From Anthoceros angustus (Eukaryota; Streptophyta; Anthocerotopsida; Anthocerotales; Anthocerotaceae), in assembly GCA_010909165.1 (NCBI GenBank), contig MU008194.1, positions 62,001-126,000 on the forward strand: a stretch of 64,000 nt of DNA, given 5' to 3'. Both the position numbers and the translations under genes were made by a program. The notes under the pieces were generated by a model. That model did not search any database and was not told where the DNA came from. It was given only the letters and a program-made list of their open reading frames with translations. Shown piece by piece: positions 47,507 to 57,765 of this stretch. Each line of letters opens with the position of its first letter. Within the stretch, counting starts at the first letter, position 1.

Positions 47507-49170
47507 GCAGTACCCTTTGCGGCAACCAGAGGGAGCTCACCTGAACGAGAGTCCCTACGCTTCGGAGGAGCCTCGACGTCGGAGCTGCAGCAACTACCTC
47601 TTCCTTTGCCCATCCTTAGCACATCTCTCAGCTGCAAACGATCCTCGAAAGACCCACCTCCCTAAATCTCCCCAGTCTGTCTCAAACCTACGCAAGCCGG
47701 CAGCAGCTGGCATCTACCACTCCCCTTCGGAATCCACTTCCCCTGCACCGAGCGCCATTCCCGCCGCCGCCGCATCTCCATCAAGCACTACGCCAGCTGA
47801 AAGAAGGCCAATCCAGAGCGCTACTCGGAATCTCTGCATGATTGACCACCACCCTGCTGTCGGAAACTCCTCCAGCTCCCGGAAGCTCTCAGAAGCACAG
47901 CGGCTGCCCAGTGCCCACCGCGCCCTCCGGCCAACTACACAAGCTCCCCCTTCCCTTCTCACAACCTGCAACAACAGCACACCGGCGCCCGATCGGGGGG
48001 TGAGCCGTCGGTCAGCCCGCAGCCAGCAGCGGATCCGAGCAATCGCAGATGGGCGGCAGCCCAGACCAGCAATAAACAGATGCCACCTCGCCGGCCTGTC
48101 AGTGCCTCTCAGAATCGGGTACTACTGCACCCACCGGATCGCAATCTTCGTGTGCCGGTAACACACACTGGTCTAATTAACACCCAATTGCCCCGGTTTG
48201 AATTCGCCCTCCTCGCCATTCTTCACATTTCTGTACGATGCACATACACATACATATGTAGCTGTGTACATTCATATGTACATTCGTCCTGGACCTCCAC
48301 ACATGTGTGTGTCCCCAGCAACCCAGTCTGTTCAACTGCGGCTCGGTCAGTTCTTTACAGCAAGCACTGGCAGGTACGTTCATGTGAATCGGGCTTGACT
48401 CATGGCTTTGACTTACACATACTTGTACATACACACCATTGGACGCACGAAGGCTCTGAAGATCACAAAACTTGCTTTAATACATACAGTATGTTTGTAG
48501 ATAAGTACATAAGCCTCGGCCACATAGTACATACTGTCTGTACAAAGCCTTGGCTTGGTGATCACACTGCCCAGTACACATATCACAGAGTGTTAGCAAC
48601 TCCAAGGAATGTGTCCCCAATTCCCAATAGAAGTGCAGGAGTACCAATAGGTGGAACTTGGAAGAGGAGTAAAGCGGCAGGTGGAGGGGGCCAACTACAG
48701 TATGTACTGGGACCTGAAAATGAACTGCGCCTTGGTGGTTGGCAATTGACAGACTTATCAGGCCTGGGTCTCTGAACCGAGAATGTGACCGGCTGTCAAG
48801 AATTAAAACCCGGGAAGCCCTGGAACATAAATGAGGTTACCAGCGTCCGTAAAAGTACAGAGGGAAAGTCACCTGCTGATGTCACAGCAACCATAGCGCA
48901 TTGATGGGCACACTTTCAGTTGCCAGAGGTGTTCACAGCAGACCAACACGATCTTCAGCCGCCTCATCAACAAGGCGGAAGATGCCTCCTGCAGCATTGA
49001 AGAACACCCTCGTCACCCGGGCTGCCGACACGTCATGTCCTGGCCTACTCTTCAGCAATATGCTACCTACATGGAACTGTCATGCACTCTTAAACTGCCT
49101 CCGAATTTGGAGATCCCGTTTGGCCTCACCTGAACTTACGCTGATGTCTGATCCCTAACGAACTCCAAGA
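47507..49170. other. Intergenic, WrbA upstream region and unassigned DNA
   Basis: 47507-48160 is GC-rich and presumably the WrbA promoter and 5' UTR (minus strand). 48235-48560 is rich in acatac/tacata words. 48910-49090 has a minus-strand coding-like patch (RVTRVFFNAAGGIFRLVDEA) that I could not connect to a gene; it could be another exon of the gene fragment at 49171-49649. No other gene seen. Confidence 0.45.
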
Positions 49171-49649
49171 CTAGTAGAGGCTCTGATGTTCTAGCTTCTC
49201 GTCGAGAATGACCTTCGGGTAGAATTCTCGGAAAGTATCCGGGGTCTGTTGGCAAGACGTGGGTCCAGCAGTCAGATTCTGCTGCGCCTGCTCCTGTTCA
49301 AGCACGCCAAGGGAGCATAGAGAGACACGACGGCGTGACATGTAAATACATCAAAAAAACTTGCTGCGTGAGGCAAGACATCCATCCATGACGGAAGGCA
49401 TACCATGTACCGATTGTCCTTGAGATGTGTGAGATTTGATGGGAGTTCGTCTTCCTGCCAGTTGCGAGCCTCCCGAGGGTCCCATGGAGAGACCTTGTGC
49501 TGCCTCCCTCCATAGCCTGTAACATGGAGTGTCACTTCAGCAGCTTTTCCGACAAAAAAGACATACAAACTCAGGGTCCTCAAGCAGCCTATGCATTCCA
49601 ATCCAAGTTACCTTCCTAGTAGCGTCAAGCACAGCACTTTGACGAGCAT
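49171..49649 (-). pseudogene. 3' exons of an unrecognised gene
   Basis: Minus strand, three exon-like blocks with fitting splice signals. Block 1, 49649-49567, reads ARQSAVLDATRKVTWIGMHR and ends at gtatgt. Block 2 ends at 49404 with donor gtatgc and reads HKVSPWDPREARNWQEDELP, then SNLTHLKDNRYM; its start is at 49516 or a later AG. Block 3, 49293-49171, reads EQAQQNLTAGPTSCQQTPDT, then FREFYPKVILDEKLEH, with a TAG at 49173-49171. Codon-like composition and phase-consistent joins argue for real exons. I do not recognise the family. Upstream exons would have to lie inside PPR3, so this is either a truncated relic or the spliced 3' part of a transcript that begins in PPR3. Confidence 0.4.
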
Positions 49650-49729
49650 CTAAAATGCCTTCACATCCGTATAATACCGGGAGGAGTACGGACATTTATG
49701 AATATATACATAGGATCCATCGGTCTTCA

Positions 49730-52700
49730 TCAACCGCAGGGCTGCACCTCCCTGAATTTATGCACTTTCTGCCTCGAAAAGCGCTCGGGTTGCTTCTCAT
49801 CCCCAACCAAAAAACTATGCACCAGTCCATCGATGTCTGTCCACCAGCTCTGACCTGCCTGCTTCCATGCTCTGGTTCTTGTTCTCCTAACCTGCACCTT
49901 CTGTGCCTCCTCCCACATCTGTGATGCCCTGTAGATGTTACACATCAACACATATGCTACGGCATCTTGCTTGTCTAGCTTTAGTGCTTGGTCAAAAGCT
50001 TGGCGTCCCACCTCCACGTTTCTCCACTTTTGGCAGGCGCCCAGCAGAGTGTGCCAAACTGACGCATCAGGCAGGATAGACATGGTCCTTACTAAAGCTA
50101 GTGCCTCGTCCAGTTGGCCTGCACGGCCCAGGAGATCCACCATGCATGTATAGTGCTCCACCGCTGGATTGATGCTGTATTGTATGCTCATAGCTTCGAA
50201 ATACTCCCTCCCCTTGTTTACCAGACCCGCATGACTGCATACTGTTAGTACACTAAGGAATGTGATGGCCGCTGGCTGTATGCCATCCTCTCTCATTCTC
50301 TCGACCAAGTGGAAAACCATGACACTGTCTCCTTGAGAGCTGTAGCCTGCAATCAGTGCACCCCAGGTAGCACTATTTCTCTCAGACAATGCATCAAACA
50401 CATGCTGTGCATCAAACATGCTCCCACATTTTCCATACATGTGGATCAAACTGCTGGCTACAAACATGTCAACTTGAAGCCCTTGCTCCTCAATCTGCGC
50501 ATGTAGCTCCCTACCCAGATGCAATGCTGCCACATTTGCACAGGCCTGCAGGAGGCACACAAATGTCACAGAATCCGGTACGGTAATGCCTTCTTCTTGC
50601 ATAGCACTGTAGAGACCAAGGGCTTCTTGCCCCATCCCCTGCTGGGAATACCCTGCTATCATGGCATTCCACGTAACCACATCTTTTTGACCAAGTCCGT
50701 CAAACACTTTTTGAGCATCTTCCAAGCTGCCACACTTTGCATACATGTTTACAACACTGTTGGCTACAAATGCATCAGCTTGATGTCCAAGTTCTCTGAT
50801 ATGTGTATGGAGCTGCTTCCCCACCTCCAAAGCTGGGGTGCCCACACTTGCACAGGCCTGAAGAAGGCACAGAAATGTCACAGAATTGGGTACAGCAATA
50901 CCTTCTTCCTGCATAGCATCGTACAGACGAAGGGCCTCCTGCCCCATGCCATGTTGCGAAAACCCTCCTATCATGGCAGTCCATGTCACTACATTCTTTT
51001 CGTCAAGTCCATCAAACACTGTCTGGGCATTCTCCACGCTGCCACACTTTGCATACATGTTCACCAAACTACTGGCTACAAACACATCCGCTTGGTGTCC
51101 ACATTCTGTAAGTTGTGTATGGAGCTGCTTTCCCATCTCCAGTGCTGGGGTGCCCAGACTTGCACACGCTTGCAGGAGGCAAACAAACGTCACAGAATTG
51201 GGTACAGCAATACCCTCTTCTTGCATTGCACTGTAGAGAGAAAGAGCTTCCTGGTCCCTGCCTTGCTGGGAAAGCCCTGCCATCATGGCATTCCACGCTA
51301 CCTCATCCTTCTGACCAAGCTGGTCAAACACTCTTTGGCCATCTTCAAGGCTGCCACACTTTGCATACATGCACACCAAGCTGCTGGCTACAAATACATC
51401 ATTCCCATGTCCTTGTTCTCTAATTTGCGCATGGAGCTGCTTCCCCATCTCCAAAGCTGGGAAACCAACAGTCGCACATGCCTGCAGGAGGCACACAAAT
51501 GTCACAGCATTGGGCACAGCGATACCTTCTTCTAGCATAGCACTGTAAAGACTAAGAGCCTCCTGGCCCATGCCCTGCTGGGAATATCCGGCAATTAGCA
51601 CAGTCCATGTCACCACATTTTTTTGAGCAAGTCTATCAAACACGTTTTGAGCGTCCTCCAAGCTGCCACATTTTGAATACATGTTCACCAAACTGCTGCC
51701 TACATACACATCAGATTCATGTCCAAGTTTTCTAATTTGTGTATGAAGCTCCTTCCCTTTCTCCAATGCCCCAGAGCCTACGCTTGCACAGGCCTGCAAG
51801 AGGCACACAAATGTGATGGAATTGGGCACAGCGATGCCCCCTTCTTGCATAGCACTGTACAGACGGATAGCTTCCTGGCCCATGCCCTGCTGGGAATAGC
51901 CTGCAATTAGAGAAGTCCAGGTCACCACATCCTTTTGGCCAAGGCCGTCGAACACTCGTTGAGCCTCTTCCAGGCTGCCACATTTTGCATACATGTTCAC
52001 CAGACTGTTGGCAACAAGCACATCAGCAGAATGCCGTCCTTCTCCAATTCGTGAATGAAGGTGCTTCCCCGTCTCCAGAGCTGGGGTGCCCACACTTGCA
52101 CACGCCTGCAATAGGGACACGAATGTCACCGAATTGGGTACAGCCACGCCTTCCTCTTGCATAGCCCGGTACACACGAAGCGCTTCCTTTCCCATGCCGT
52201 GCTGGGAATACCCTGCAATCAGAGCAGTCCATGTCACCACATCTTTCTGACCAAGCCCGTCAAACACTCTCCGGGCGTCCTCCAAGCTGCCACACTTCGC
52301 ATACATGTCCACCAAGGCATTACACACAAACAAATCATACCCCCGCCCACTGACCAACACATCAGCATGCAGCTCCTGCCCAGCTCTCAAGTCCCGTCCC
52401 CTTGCACAAGCCTGAAGTGCCGCCACAAACACATGCCCATCTGCCTTCACGCCAGACCTACTCATCCGATCATACAGTCCTAAAGCCTGCTTGTCTCGTC
52501 CACATTTCACATGCGCAGAGATGATGGAAGACCACATGAAGGCATCCGGCTCCACAACCATGCCGAACACATCCATCGCCTCCCCCAACCTCCCATGAGA
52601 AGCATACATCCGCAGCATGTGGTTGCACAGGAACGTGTCCCCCTCATACCCCTGCGTCACCATCAAAGCATGCACACGGCGACCCACCACAAGATCCTCC

Positions 52701-53080
52701 TTCACAGCGCACGTCTTCAGCACAGAGTAAAAGAGAGATGCTGAAACACAACAGCCTCTCTCCACCAGAAATCCCAAAGCCTCAACACCCTCCCTTACAT
52801 GCCCCTGCTCACATAGCTTGCTCACCATCTCCACAGTCACCCTCCTTTCATGTCCTGTAGGCCGGCAGTCAGTGGGACAAACGCCCTTCCTATCTTCTCT
52901 GTTATCCGCCTGAATCGCCTGCCCACGATTCAGACATGTTCGCGGACAGGCTGGCGGTCTTGAGAATGTACTGCTTCTCGCGGCTTCATTGTTTGCCGAG
53001 GGAGCTGGAAGACTCCGCGCAGCCAGGGCTGATGACACGAGCACCATGCGCGTTTCCTTGCGCCCTATACGTAAATGCAT
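49730..53080 (-). CDS. PPR3: PLS-class PPR protein, E/E+ type, 1,116 residues, intact
   Basis: Single uninterrupted exon, ATG at 53080-53078. The N-terminus (MVLVSSALAARSLPAPSANN, then Arg/Ser-rich) looks like an organelle transit peptide. PPR motifs begin near residue 80 and continue as about eight P-L-S triplets, nearly uniform: DVVTWTALIAGYSQHGMGKE, SVTFVCLLQACASVGTPALE, FVASSLVNMYAKCGSLEDA. The C-terminal L2/S2 and E motifs follow (EHYTCMVDLLGRAGQLDEA, WHTLLGACQKW), then E+ with a PG-like box (AGQSWWTDIDGLVHSFLVGD) and a short tail. The DYW deaminase domain is absent. Family role: sequence-specific binding next to an organellar RNA editing site with a DYW partner supplied in trans. The gene and its N-terminal region (EALGFLVERGCCVSASLFYS) are paralogous to PPR1. 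The RING family begins 140 bases away in divergent orientation, so the promoters overlap. Confidence 0.94.
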   Translation of the reverse strand: MHLRIGRKETRMVLVSSALAARSLPAPSANNEAARSSTFSRPPACPRTCLNRGQAIQADNREDRKGVCPTDCRPTGHERRVTVEMVSKLCEQGHVREGVEALGFLVERGCCVSASLFYSVLKTCAVKEDLVVGRRVHALMVTQGYEGDTFLCNHMLRMYASHGRLGEAMDVFGMVVEPDAFMWSSIISAHVKCGRDKQALGLYDRMSRSGVKADGHVFVAALQACARGRDLRAGQELHADVLVSGRGYDLFVCNALVDMYAKCGSLEDARRVFDGLGQKDVVTWTALIAGYSQHGMGKEALRVYRAMQEEGVAVPNSVTFVSLLQACASVGTPALETGKHLHSRIGEGRHSADVLVANSLVNMYAKCGSLEEAQRVFDGLGQKDVVTWTSLIAGYSQQGMGQEAIRLYSAMQEGGIAVPNSITFVCLLQACASVGSGALEKGKELHTQIRKLGHESDVYVGSSLVNMYSKCGSLEDAQNVFDRLAQKNVVTWTVLIAGYSQQGMGQEALSLYSAMLEEGIAVPNAVTFVCLLQACATVGFPALEMGKQLHAQIREQGHGNDVFVASSLVCMYAKCGSLEDGQRVFDQLGQKDEVAWNAMMAGLSQQGRDQEALSLYSAMQEEGIAVPNSVTFVCLLQACASLGTPALEMGKQLHTQLTECGHQADVFVASSLVNMYAKCGSVENAQTVFDGLDEKNVVTWTAMIGGFSQHGMGQEALRLYDAMQEEGIAVPNSVTFLCLLQACASVGTPALEVGKQLHTHIRELGHQADAFVANSVVNMYAKCGSLEDAQKVFDGLGQKDVVTWNAMIAGYSQQGMGQEALGLYSAMQEEGITVPDSVTFVCLLQACANVAALHLGRELHAQIEEQGLQVDMFVASSLIHMYGKCGSMFDAQHVFDALSERNSATWGALIAGYSSQGDSVMVFHLVERMREDGIQPAAITFLSVLTVCSHAGLVNKGREYFEAMSIQYSINPAVEHYTCMVDLLGRAGQLDEALALVRTMSILPDASVWHTLLGACQKWRNVEVGRQAFDQALKLDKQDAVAYVLMCNIYRASQMWEEAQKVQVRRTRTRAWKQAGQSWWTDIDGLVHSFLVGDEKQPERFSRQKVHKFREVQPCG

Positions 53081-53219
53081 ATGTTTCCTGTCAAATTTTG
53101 CTCCCCGTTTATAATACTCCCGTCGGCCATAGCCAACCTTCAGTGACGGCGCTCTCTCACTGAAAGGCTCTGGCCTCCCTCACGGCGGCCGGAGGATACC
53201 TCACCTTGCCGCCGACTTC

Positions 53220-54175
53220 GTGCGGTCGCGCACCAAGAGCAGCATCAGAGACGTGGAGCTCAGCCAAAGCGGCGTCCAGGCAGCAGCGGCAGAAGGCGCA
53301 AATCAGGCGGACGCGGGAGCCCCGGCTTGGGAAACGGAATTCAGCAGGTTTCTTTCATCCGCCTGGTCGGAACGGCTGCGGGCTCCTGCGAGCCAGCCGG
53401 CTCCACACACGGTCCGCCCGCGGCGTCGGCTCCTCCTGAAGATGCGGAGGGAAGCTGGGGCGACTGGCCGCGGGGATCCCGTCCACATGCAGGAGGCGTT
53501 GCATTCGGCGATGGAAAGGCTGGAAGCCTTGGAAGAGAACGGCGGGGTGGAAGGGATGAACTTGGAGGAGCTCGACGACCTCGGCTCCTGCGCCATGGCC
53601 GTGTTGCAGCTGGCGGAGAAGGGCAAGGAGAGCGCGAGGAAGAGAGAGCAGGTCACACTGTCGCTGCCGCTGCCGAGCTGCGGAGGCTGGAGGAGGAGAA
53701 CGCCGAGCTGCGAGAGACTCTGGCCTCTGAGCCAAAGGCTGCAGTTAGCCTTCATTTCGAGCTTTTGGATCTTGCGTTAGAGAAGAAGGCCCTGCGTGAC
53801 GAACTGGACCGCTAAGGGCGTGAGACGATGGAACATGTGTCTGATAAGGAGGTCCTGCGTGAGGAATTTCCAAGGCGAGGGTATGAGATGGTGGAACTTA
53901 CGTCCGAAAGGGACACGCTGCGCGAGAAACTGGAGGCCTCTAGAGAAGTAGAAACTTACGTGCCAGACGTGCTATGCGCGGGCCAGGAACACTGTCATCT
54001 CATCTTGCTCGCATTTCCAGTTTTGCAACTCGTGCGTAAAGCAGCACAGTTACCGGAGCAGGACTTGTCCTACTTGCAGAGTCCCCATCACCGGAACAAT
54101 GGACAGCAGGACTTGTCCTACTTGCAGAGTCCCCATCACCGGAACAATGGACATGTATGTGTCCTAGGAGTGACA
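53220..54175 (+). pseudogene. RING copy 1: coiled-coil RING E3 ligase gene with frameshifts and a stop
   Basis: Paralogue of the intact gene at 55309. Recognisable in order: HMQEALHSAMERLEALEENG and LEELDDLGSCAMAVLQLAEK (from about 53488). After a frameshift near 53660 comes LRRLEEENAELRETLASE, a stop at 53813-53815, and a further coiled coil (MEHVSDKEVLREEFPRRGYE). Then, one frame over, a complete C3HC4 RING at about 53970-54090 reads CQTCYARARNTVI..CSHFQFCNSC..CPTCR. A 48-base in-frame tandem duplication (about 54058-54153) follows the RING. All RING cysteines and the histidine are kept, so the lesions may be recent or may be partly sequence errors. Confidence 0.78.
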
Positions 54176-55308
54176 CTCCTCCTGTCCCAAGTTTCCAGCC
54201 TGGGACCCGCAGTGTCTGAAACTTTCGCTAGCCTGACAGAACAACTCTAGATGATGAGCTCAACAAGCTAGGGAAGTGGCAAGTGACAAGACTAGACAAG
54301 CAAGGGAAGAGCTAAGCAACGAGGGAGGAAAATTTCTCCTCGTGGTTTATAGGCCTGCTGAGCTGCTCCCTCCAGCTAGTGTACAGCGCTCTAGTTACAG
54401 GTTTTAATTAGAGAGGATAGCGCTCTAGGACAGGGTTTTGGATTAGATTTCATAGTGTCGCATTCACTAGCATTTTGCTGTTCAGCATAGATTAGGATTA
54501 GAGCAATGAAAATGCTAGTTAAGCATAGATTAGGAGTGGAGCAATGAAAATGCTAGTTAAGCATAGATTAGGAGTGGAGCAATGAAAATGCTAGTTAAGC
54601 ACAGATGAGGATTAGAATGCAAGGTTAGTCTCCGTCTCAGTTCCTCCTCCCGAGGATCACACGGGAGATTTTAGACTTTGACAGGTTCAGCAGTTTAGCC
54701 TTCTGCCGTTTTCTCTAAACGACAGTCTTCTTCCGTTTTTTCAGTTTGCTTTGCATAAGTATGGGGGATCTATGTAGAATTGTAGACTACTTGACACAGA
54801 GAAAGGAACGTTTCACAGGAAGCGTCGAGTCCGGGTTCACACGTTCACACGTGAAGCCTTCACAGTGTTCACAGGGAGTGACACATGTAGACCGTTCATA
54901 TCTTGTCAGTGGTCTTGTTTTAATCGAGATTGTCCGCCGCACGAGTCTTGGCGAAACAAGGGGGACAAGGAAGAAAGGCGCACGCCGTTCATATCTTGTC
55001 AGTGGTCCTGCCACTGCCAGTCATCTTCTCCTGCAACCTCCGCAAATCATGTTCTTAGACAGGCTGATGAGGCTGCGGCTGCGCGAGTCCAAGCTCCCCT
55101 CCGTCGATCGGTAGCCAGAGGTGGGTGCCTCAGCCATAATGGCACGGTAAGCCCGTTTAACATCTCTCCTCTCTCTGGTCGGACAGCGTTCGCCTCCACG
55201 TTATGGTGTTCTCTCGCAACGGAGGCTCTGACGACCGACTCCGCGCCCTTCCGCTGCGAGAGAAGCAGCACAGAAGCGGAGGCCAGGCGTGGCGGCGGCC
55301 AGGCAGCA
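54176..55308. other. Spacer between RING copies 1 and 2
   Basis: Contains the 38-bp array at 54484-54619 and two copies of ttcatatcttgtcagtgg (about 54894 and 54986). The frame of the intact RING gene stays open upstream of its ATG from about 54865, but has no earlier ATG. Confidence 0.55.
54484..54619. repeat. Tandem array, 38-bp unit, ~3.5 copies
   Basis: Units starting agcatagattagga begin at 54484, 54522, 54560 and 54598. Confidence 0.9.
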
Positions 55309-56394
55309 ATGGCGGCGGGAGGCACAACGCACATTGCTCGCCCGGGGCGTCACTCCCCGAGTTTGAAGAGGCGGAGGGACGCGGGCTCGACAGGGCCGGG
55401 GGAGCTCCATGTCAATCTCGACGAGGCGTTGCGTGCGGCCAAGGAGAATCTGGAAGCCATGCAAGCGACCGGCGCGGCGGAAGACTTGAAATCGGAGGAG
55501 CTTGACGGGCTCGGCTTCTGCGCGGTGGCCGTGCTACAGCTGGTGGAGAGCGGCAAGGACAGCGTGAAGAAGAGGGAGCAGGCCGCGCTGGAGCAGGAGA
55601 GGGAGGCCAGGGTGGCGAAGGATGCTGCTTCCGCGGCCGAGCTGCGGAGGCTGGAGAAGGAGATCGCGGAGCTGAAAGATAGTCTGGCCTCTGAGCGCAA
55701 GGCTGCACACAGCCGAAGTGCCGAATTGCACGACCGAGGGCAGCAGATCATGGATCTCTCGTCCGGCCTGCGGAAGTTGGAGGAGAAGTACGCAAAGCTG
55801 AAAAAGAACGTGCTTGACCAGGATGCCGAACTGCACGACCGAGGGGATCAGATCATGGATCTTTCGTCCGGCCTGCGGAGGCTGGAGGAGGAGAACGCCG
55901 AGCTGAAGAGGAAAGTAATTGAACACGATGGCGAGCTGCACTACCGAGGGGATGAGATCATACATCTTTCGTCCGACCTGCGGAGGTTGGAGGAGGAGAA
56001 CGCGGAGCTGAAAAAGAAAACAATTGACCAGGATGGCGAACTGCACTACCGAGGGGAGGAGATTATGGAACTTACGTCCGACCTGGAGAAAATGCGACAA
56101 GACCTGTTCGGCCGAGGCGAGGAGATTACGGAATTTGTGAGGGACGTGAGGGACCTGCGAACGCAGCTGGACAGCCAAGAGAAGGAGAACAAGGAACTTC
56201 GTGAGAAACTGGAAGCGGAGCGGGAGAAAGGTAAGTGCCGGATTTGCTTTACGCGGGCTAGGAACACCGTCATCTTACCTTGCTCGCATTTCCAGTTTTG
56301 CAATTGGTGCCTGCAGCAGCACATGGAGCGGATCACAACTTGCCCCTCTTGTAGACTCTCCGTCGCTGGAACAATGAACCTGTTCGTGTCCTAG
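55309..56394 (+). CDS. RING copy 2: intact coiled-coil C3HC4 RING protein, probable E3 ubiquitin ligase
   Basis: 361 residues from the first in-frame ATG (55309, MAAGGTTHIARPGRHS). Residues ~30-90 hold the family's conserved start (LDEALRAAKENLEAMQ, LDGLGFCAVAVLQLVESGKD). Then a long coiled coil contains three consecutive 35-residue units, each starting ELHDRG or ELHYRG and containing LSSGLRRLEEENAELK; 35 residues is exactly five heptads. The C-terminus is a C3HC4 RING: CRIC (Zn ligands 1-2), LPCSHFQFCNWC (ligands 3-6) and CPSC (7-8), followed by a short tail ending LFVS. Such C-terminal RINGs recruit E2 enzymes, while the coiled coil likely mediates oligomerisation or target choice. No membrane segment seen. 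It is the only unbroken member of the local tandem family. Confidence 0.9.
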   Translation: MAAGGTTHIARPGRHSPSLKRRRDAGSTGPGELHVNLDEALRAAKENLEAMQATGAAEDLKSEELDGLGFCAVAVLQLVESGKDSVKKREQAALEQEREARVAKDAASAAELRRLEKEIAELKDSLASERKAAHSRSAELHDRGQQIMDLSSGLRKLEEKYAKLKKNVLDQDAELHDRGDQIMDLSSGLRRLEEENAELKRKVIEHDGELHYRGDEIIHLSSDLRRLEEENAELKKKTIDQDGELHYRGEEIMELTSDLEKMRQDLFGRGEEITEFVRDVRDLRTQLDSQEKENKELREKLEAEREKGKCRICFTRARNTVILPCSHFQFCNWCLQQHMERITTCPSCRLSVAGTMNLFVS

Positions 56395-56830
56395 GAGTGC
56401 CAGGGCTTTGTTTTAGGCCTTCTGCTGTCCCAATTTCCAGACCTGGGACCGGTAGTGTCGAAACTTTGTTTGATAGCATAAGGTGGTGGAAGAGAATCTT
56501 TCACTTGTGCCTGCTGCTCCTATCGAGCTAGTCTGCTGGTTTTTTCCTGTACAGGTTTTTCTGGTTTTGTATGAGAAGATGCAGCTTCTCTGAAGGCTGC
56601 AAACAATCGAAGTGACCAAGTGCTATGCAGTGCTCACAGAGCTCTCACTCTCTCATTCTTCTCGACACAGCACTGAAAGGCTCCAAGCAGCCCCTTGAGG
56701 TGACGAGTCTGACTGCTGAAAATCTCAGAAGCCCATCGGAAATGCTGTTCTTCGATTCCGTCCACTGAAGAGTTGCAACCCCTCCAGGTGCTACGCTACA
56801 TAGTGCTGCGACGACTATGTAGGGTGTAGT
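56395..56830. other. 3' flank of the intact RING gene
   Basis: T-rich probable 3' UTR followed by spacer; no gene seen. Confidence 0.5.
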
Positions 56831-57765
56831 CTGTCCCCGAACTTGAAGGGGCGGAGGGAAGAGGGTCGGCGGCGCGGGGAGAGCTCCAGATGTATCTCGA
56901 TGTGGCGGAGTTGCGTACGGCGAGGGGCAAGCTGGAAGCCTTGCAAGGGATGGAGTTGTAGGAGCTTGAATGGCTGGGCTCCTACGCCGTGGTCGTGCTG
57001 CAGGCCGCCTTGTTGCAAGAGAGGGAGGCAAGAGCGGGAAGAAATGCCCCTGCCGCTCCCGAGGTGCGGAGACTGGAGGAGGAGAACGTCGGGCTGCGAA
57101 GGGAGCTAGCCTCTGAGCGAAAGAATTTTCTTAGACAACGTCTACAGCTGACCGGCTTGGGGGAGGACATGAGGTGCCTTGTGGAGGACATGGAACGCGT
57201 TGCGTCCGACCAAGCGGATGCTATGAATAGATATGAGGCCGAGTTGAGCTACCTGGCAGCCCGACTGAGAGACAAGGAGGAGGTTATTAAGGGCCTTGAG
57301 GCCGACAAGGAGAGGCTGCGGGAGGAGCTGGAGGCCGAGAAAATCGATGCGTTCGACCGAGCGGATGCGATGGATAGATATGAGGCCGAGTTGAGACGGA
57401 GGAGGAGGAGGTTAAGGGCCTTGAGGGCGATAACGAGAGCCTGCGTAAGGAGCTGGAGGCCGAGAAAATAGGGAAGTATCGGAGTTACTTTGCGCGGGCC
57501 AGGAACACCGTCATCTTACCGGCCCATCTTACCTTGCTCGCATTTCCCGTTTGGCAGTTGGTGCGTACGCGTGCAGCAGCACAGGGAGCGGCTGGTCATG
57601 ACTTGCCCTACTTGGAACAATAGACTTGTACGTCCCGTAGGAGTGCAGCTGCGGCTGTCCCAGGCCTGCTTCTTGGCAAACTTGCTTGCTTGCTCACTGC
57701 GAAGAACATCCCAGCAGGCTCAGGAAATTTTCCTGAGCCTGCTGGGATCCTTGTCCTGATGGAGT
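56831..57765 (+). pseudogene. RING copy 3: degraded coiled-coil RING relative
   Basis: Recognisable are an N-terminal remnant (DVAELRTARGKLEALQGME, followed by a stop at 56959) and LQAALLQEREARAGRNAPAA. These are followed by RRLEEENVGLRRELASER, a new coiled coil (LGEDMRCLVEDMERVASDQA, YEAELSYLAARLRDKEEVIK) and a frameshift before the RING. The RING is decayed: the first two cysteines are replaced (KYRSYFARARNTVI), the part LPCSHFPFGSWC is in another frame, and the last pair reads CPTW. Tandem copies 4 and 5 repeat most of it. Confidence 0.8.
57708..57748. repeat. Perfect palindrome, 20-bp arms (unit 1)
   Basis: ATCCCAGCAGGCTCAGGAAA, one T, then its exact reverse complement. Present unchanged at the end of each tandem unit. 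Confidence 0.93.

Noticed and set aside
47505-48161. 218-codon plus-strand frame opposite and upstream of the WrbA gene
   Set aside because: Low-complexity Ser/Pro/Ala/Arg composition, no family motif, and it overlaps the WrbA first exon and its presumed promoter. GC-rich DNA keeps frames open by chance.
48910-49090. Minus-strand patch RVTRVFFNAAGGIFRLVDEA as its own gene
   Set aside because: Short, with no start and no clear splice partners. I only note it as a possible extra exon.
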